Shown: positions 63,849-64,000 of the stretch, piece by piece
Numbering within the stretch: the stretch's first letter is position 1
Layout: every line of letters starts with the position of its first letter
Source of the DNA: Microbacterium hydrocarbonoxydans
GTDB lineage: Bacteria > Actinomycetota > Actinomycetes > Actinomycetales > Microbacteriaceae
Assembly (NCBI RefSeq): GCF_900105205.1
Contig: NZ_FNSQ01000005.1
Location: 1,240,001-1,304,000 of the forward strand
Direction of reading: 5' to 3'
DNA: 64,000 bases
Notes under the pieces: generated by a model
The model's input: the letters and a program-made list of their open reading frames with translations, nothing else
Database searches by the model: none
Told to the model about the DNA's origin: nothing
Position numbers and translations under genes: made by a program

Positions 63849-64000
63849 ATGTCGACCGCCTCCGAACGCGCGCGGATGCCGAGCATCCGCGATGTCGCGC
63901 GGCTCGCCGGGGTGTCGCATCAGACGGTCTCGCGGGTGCTGAACGATCATCCGAGCATCCGCCCCGAGACCAAGGCCAAGGTCCTCGACGCGATCGCCGT
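63849..64000 (+). CDS. LacI family transcriptional regulator, N-terminal fragment (cut by window edge)
   Basis: The first 50 codons are visible and encode the Lac[45 protein letters not shown] as a span of residues 10-50. Q-T in recognition helix (HQTVSRV) is seen in many sugar-operon repressors. The sugar-binding domain lies beyond the window, so the ligand cannot be judged. Strong GAGGAGG ribosome-binding site upstream; the palindrome at 63801 suggests autoregulation. Confidence 0.9.
   Translation, partial: MSTASERARMPSIRDVARLAGVSHQTVSRVLNDHPSIRPETKAKVLDAIA

Overview
The window reads as a chromosomal segment of a high-GC actinobacterium, most likely Microbacteriaceae (a Microbacterium-like organism). 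The signs are strong G/C bias at third codon positions, GTG starts, a DUF7882-like small protein, short-type MetG, and the order pmt/rsmI ... metG-tatD ... rsmA-ispE known from actinobacteria. I see 64 protein genes (two cut by the window edges). I see no rRNA, tRNA, CRISPR array, insertion sequence or prophage, and coding density is very high, with ATGA/GTGA overlaps inside operons and no gene-free stretch above 200 bp.

Layout. 1-7665: mixed housekeeping and small genes: pgi (truncated at the left edge), a flavodoxin-fold reductase, an XRE-ImmA-GNAT operon, an aldo/keto reductase, a PLDc_N-type membrane protein, a DUF4166/TIGR01777 pair and a TetR regulator. 7684-19315: carbohydrate catabolism. 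A TetR-flanked isomerase/oxidoreductase pair is followed by a ROK regulator divergent from an eight-gene operon (Gfo/Idh/MocA dehydrogenase, complete ribose-type ABC importer, two xylose-isomerase-like TIM-barrel enzymes, Dabb protein). 19346-21290: NYN-domain protein and another Gfo/Idh/MocA enzyme. 21329-30800: a probable organosulfur or sulfonate scavenging block with two luciferase-like flavin monooxygenases, an O-acetylhomoserine sulfhydrylase, an alpha/beta hydrolase and a five-gene peptide-type ABC importer. 30805-40443: redox enzymes, the giant helicase HrpA, a multi-spanning acyltransferase-like protein, an MsuE-like FMN reductase and a thioredoxin-domain DUF255 protein. 40637-43598: aminotransferase, amino-acid permease and Lrp regulator in one operon. 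43603-46653: protein O-mannosyltransferase divergent from rsmI plus a methyltransferase. 46833-55426: LacI regulator, VOC/MarR divergent pair, and an oligopeptide-type ABC importer ending in a GH1 beta-glucosidase, probably an oligosaccharide (beta-glucoside) uptake operon. 55472-63736: membrane molybdopterin oxidoreductase, metG, tatD, MFS, rsmA, AKR, ispE. 63849 to the end: start of another LacI regulator.

Regulation is unusually legible. At least 22 genes that head transcription units carry a TANNNT -10 hexamer exactly 6 or 7 nt before the ATG/GTG, the signature of leaderless mRNAs. hrpA and its divergent neighbour appear to share one palindromic -10. Clear operators are visible: two identical-arm 18-bp palindromes at the VOC/marR divergence, a LacI-type operator overlapping the -10 of the GH1 operon, and a 24-bp quasi-palindrome beside the TetR gene. 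A 21-bp hairpin sits between the solute-binding-protein gene and the enzyme genes of the ROK-linked operon. Nothing here is an obviously new defence or mobile system. The most interesting unassigned biology is the sugar catabolic block and the RNA/promoter architecture.
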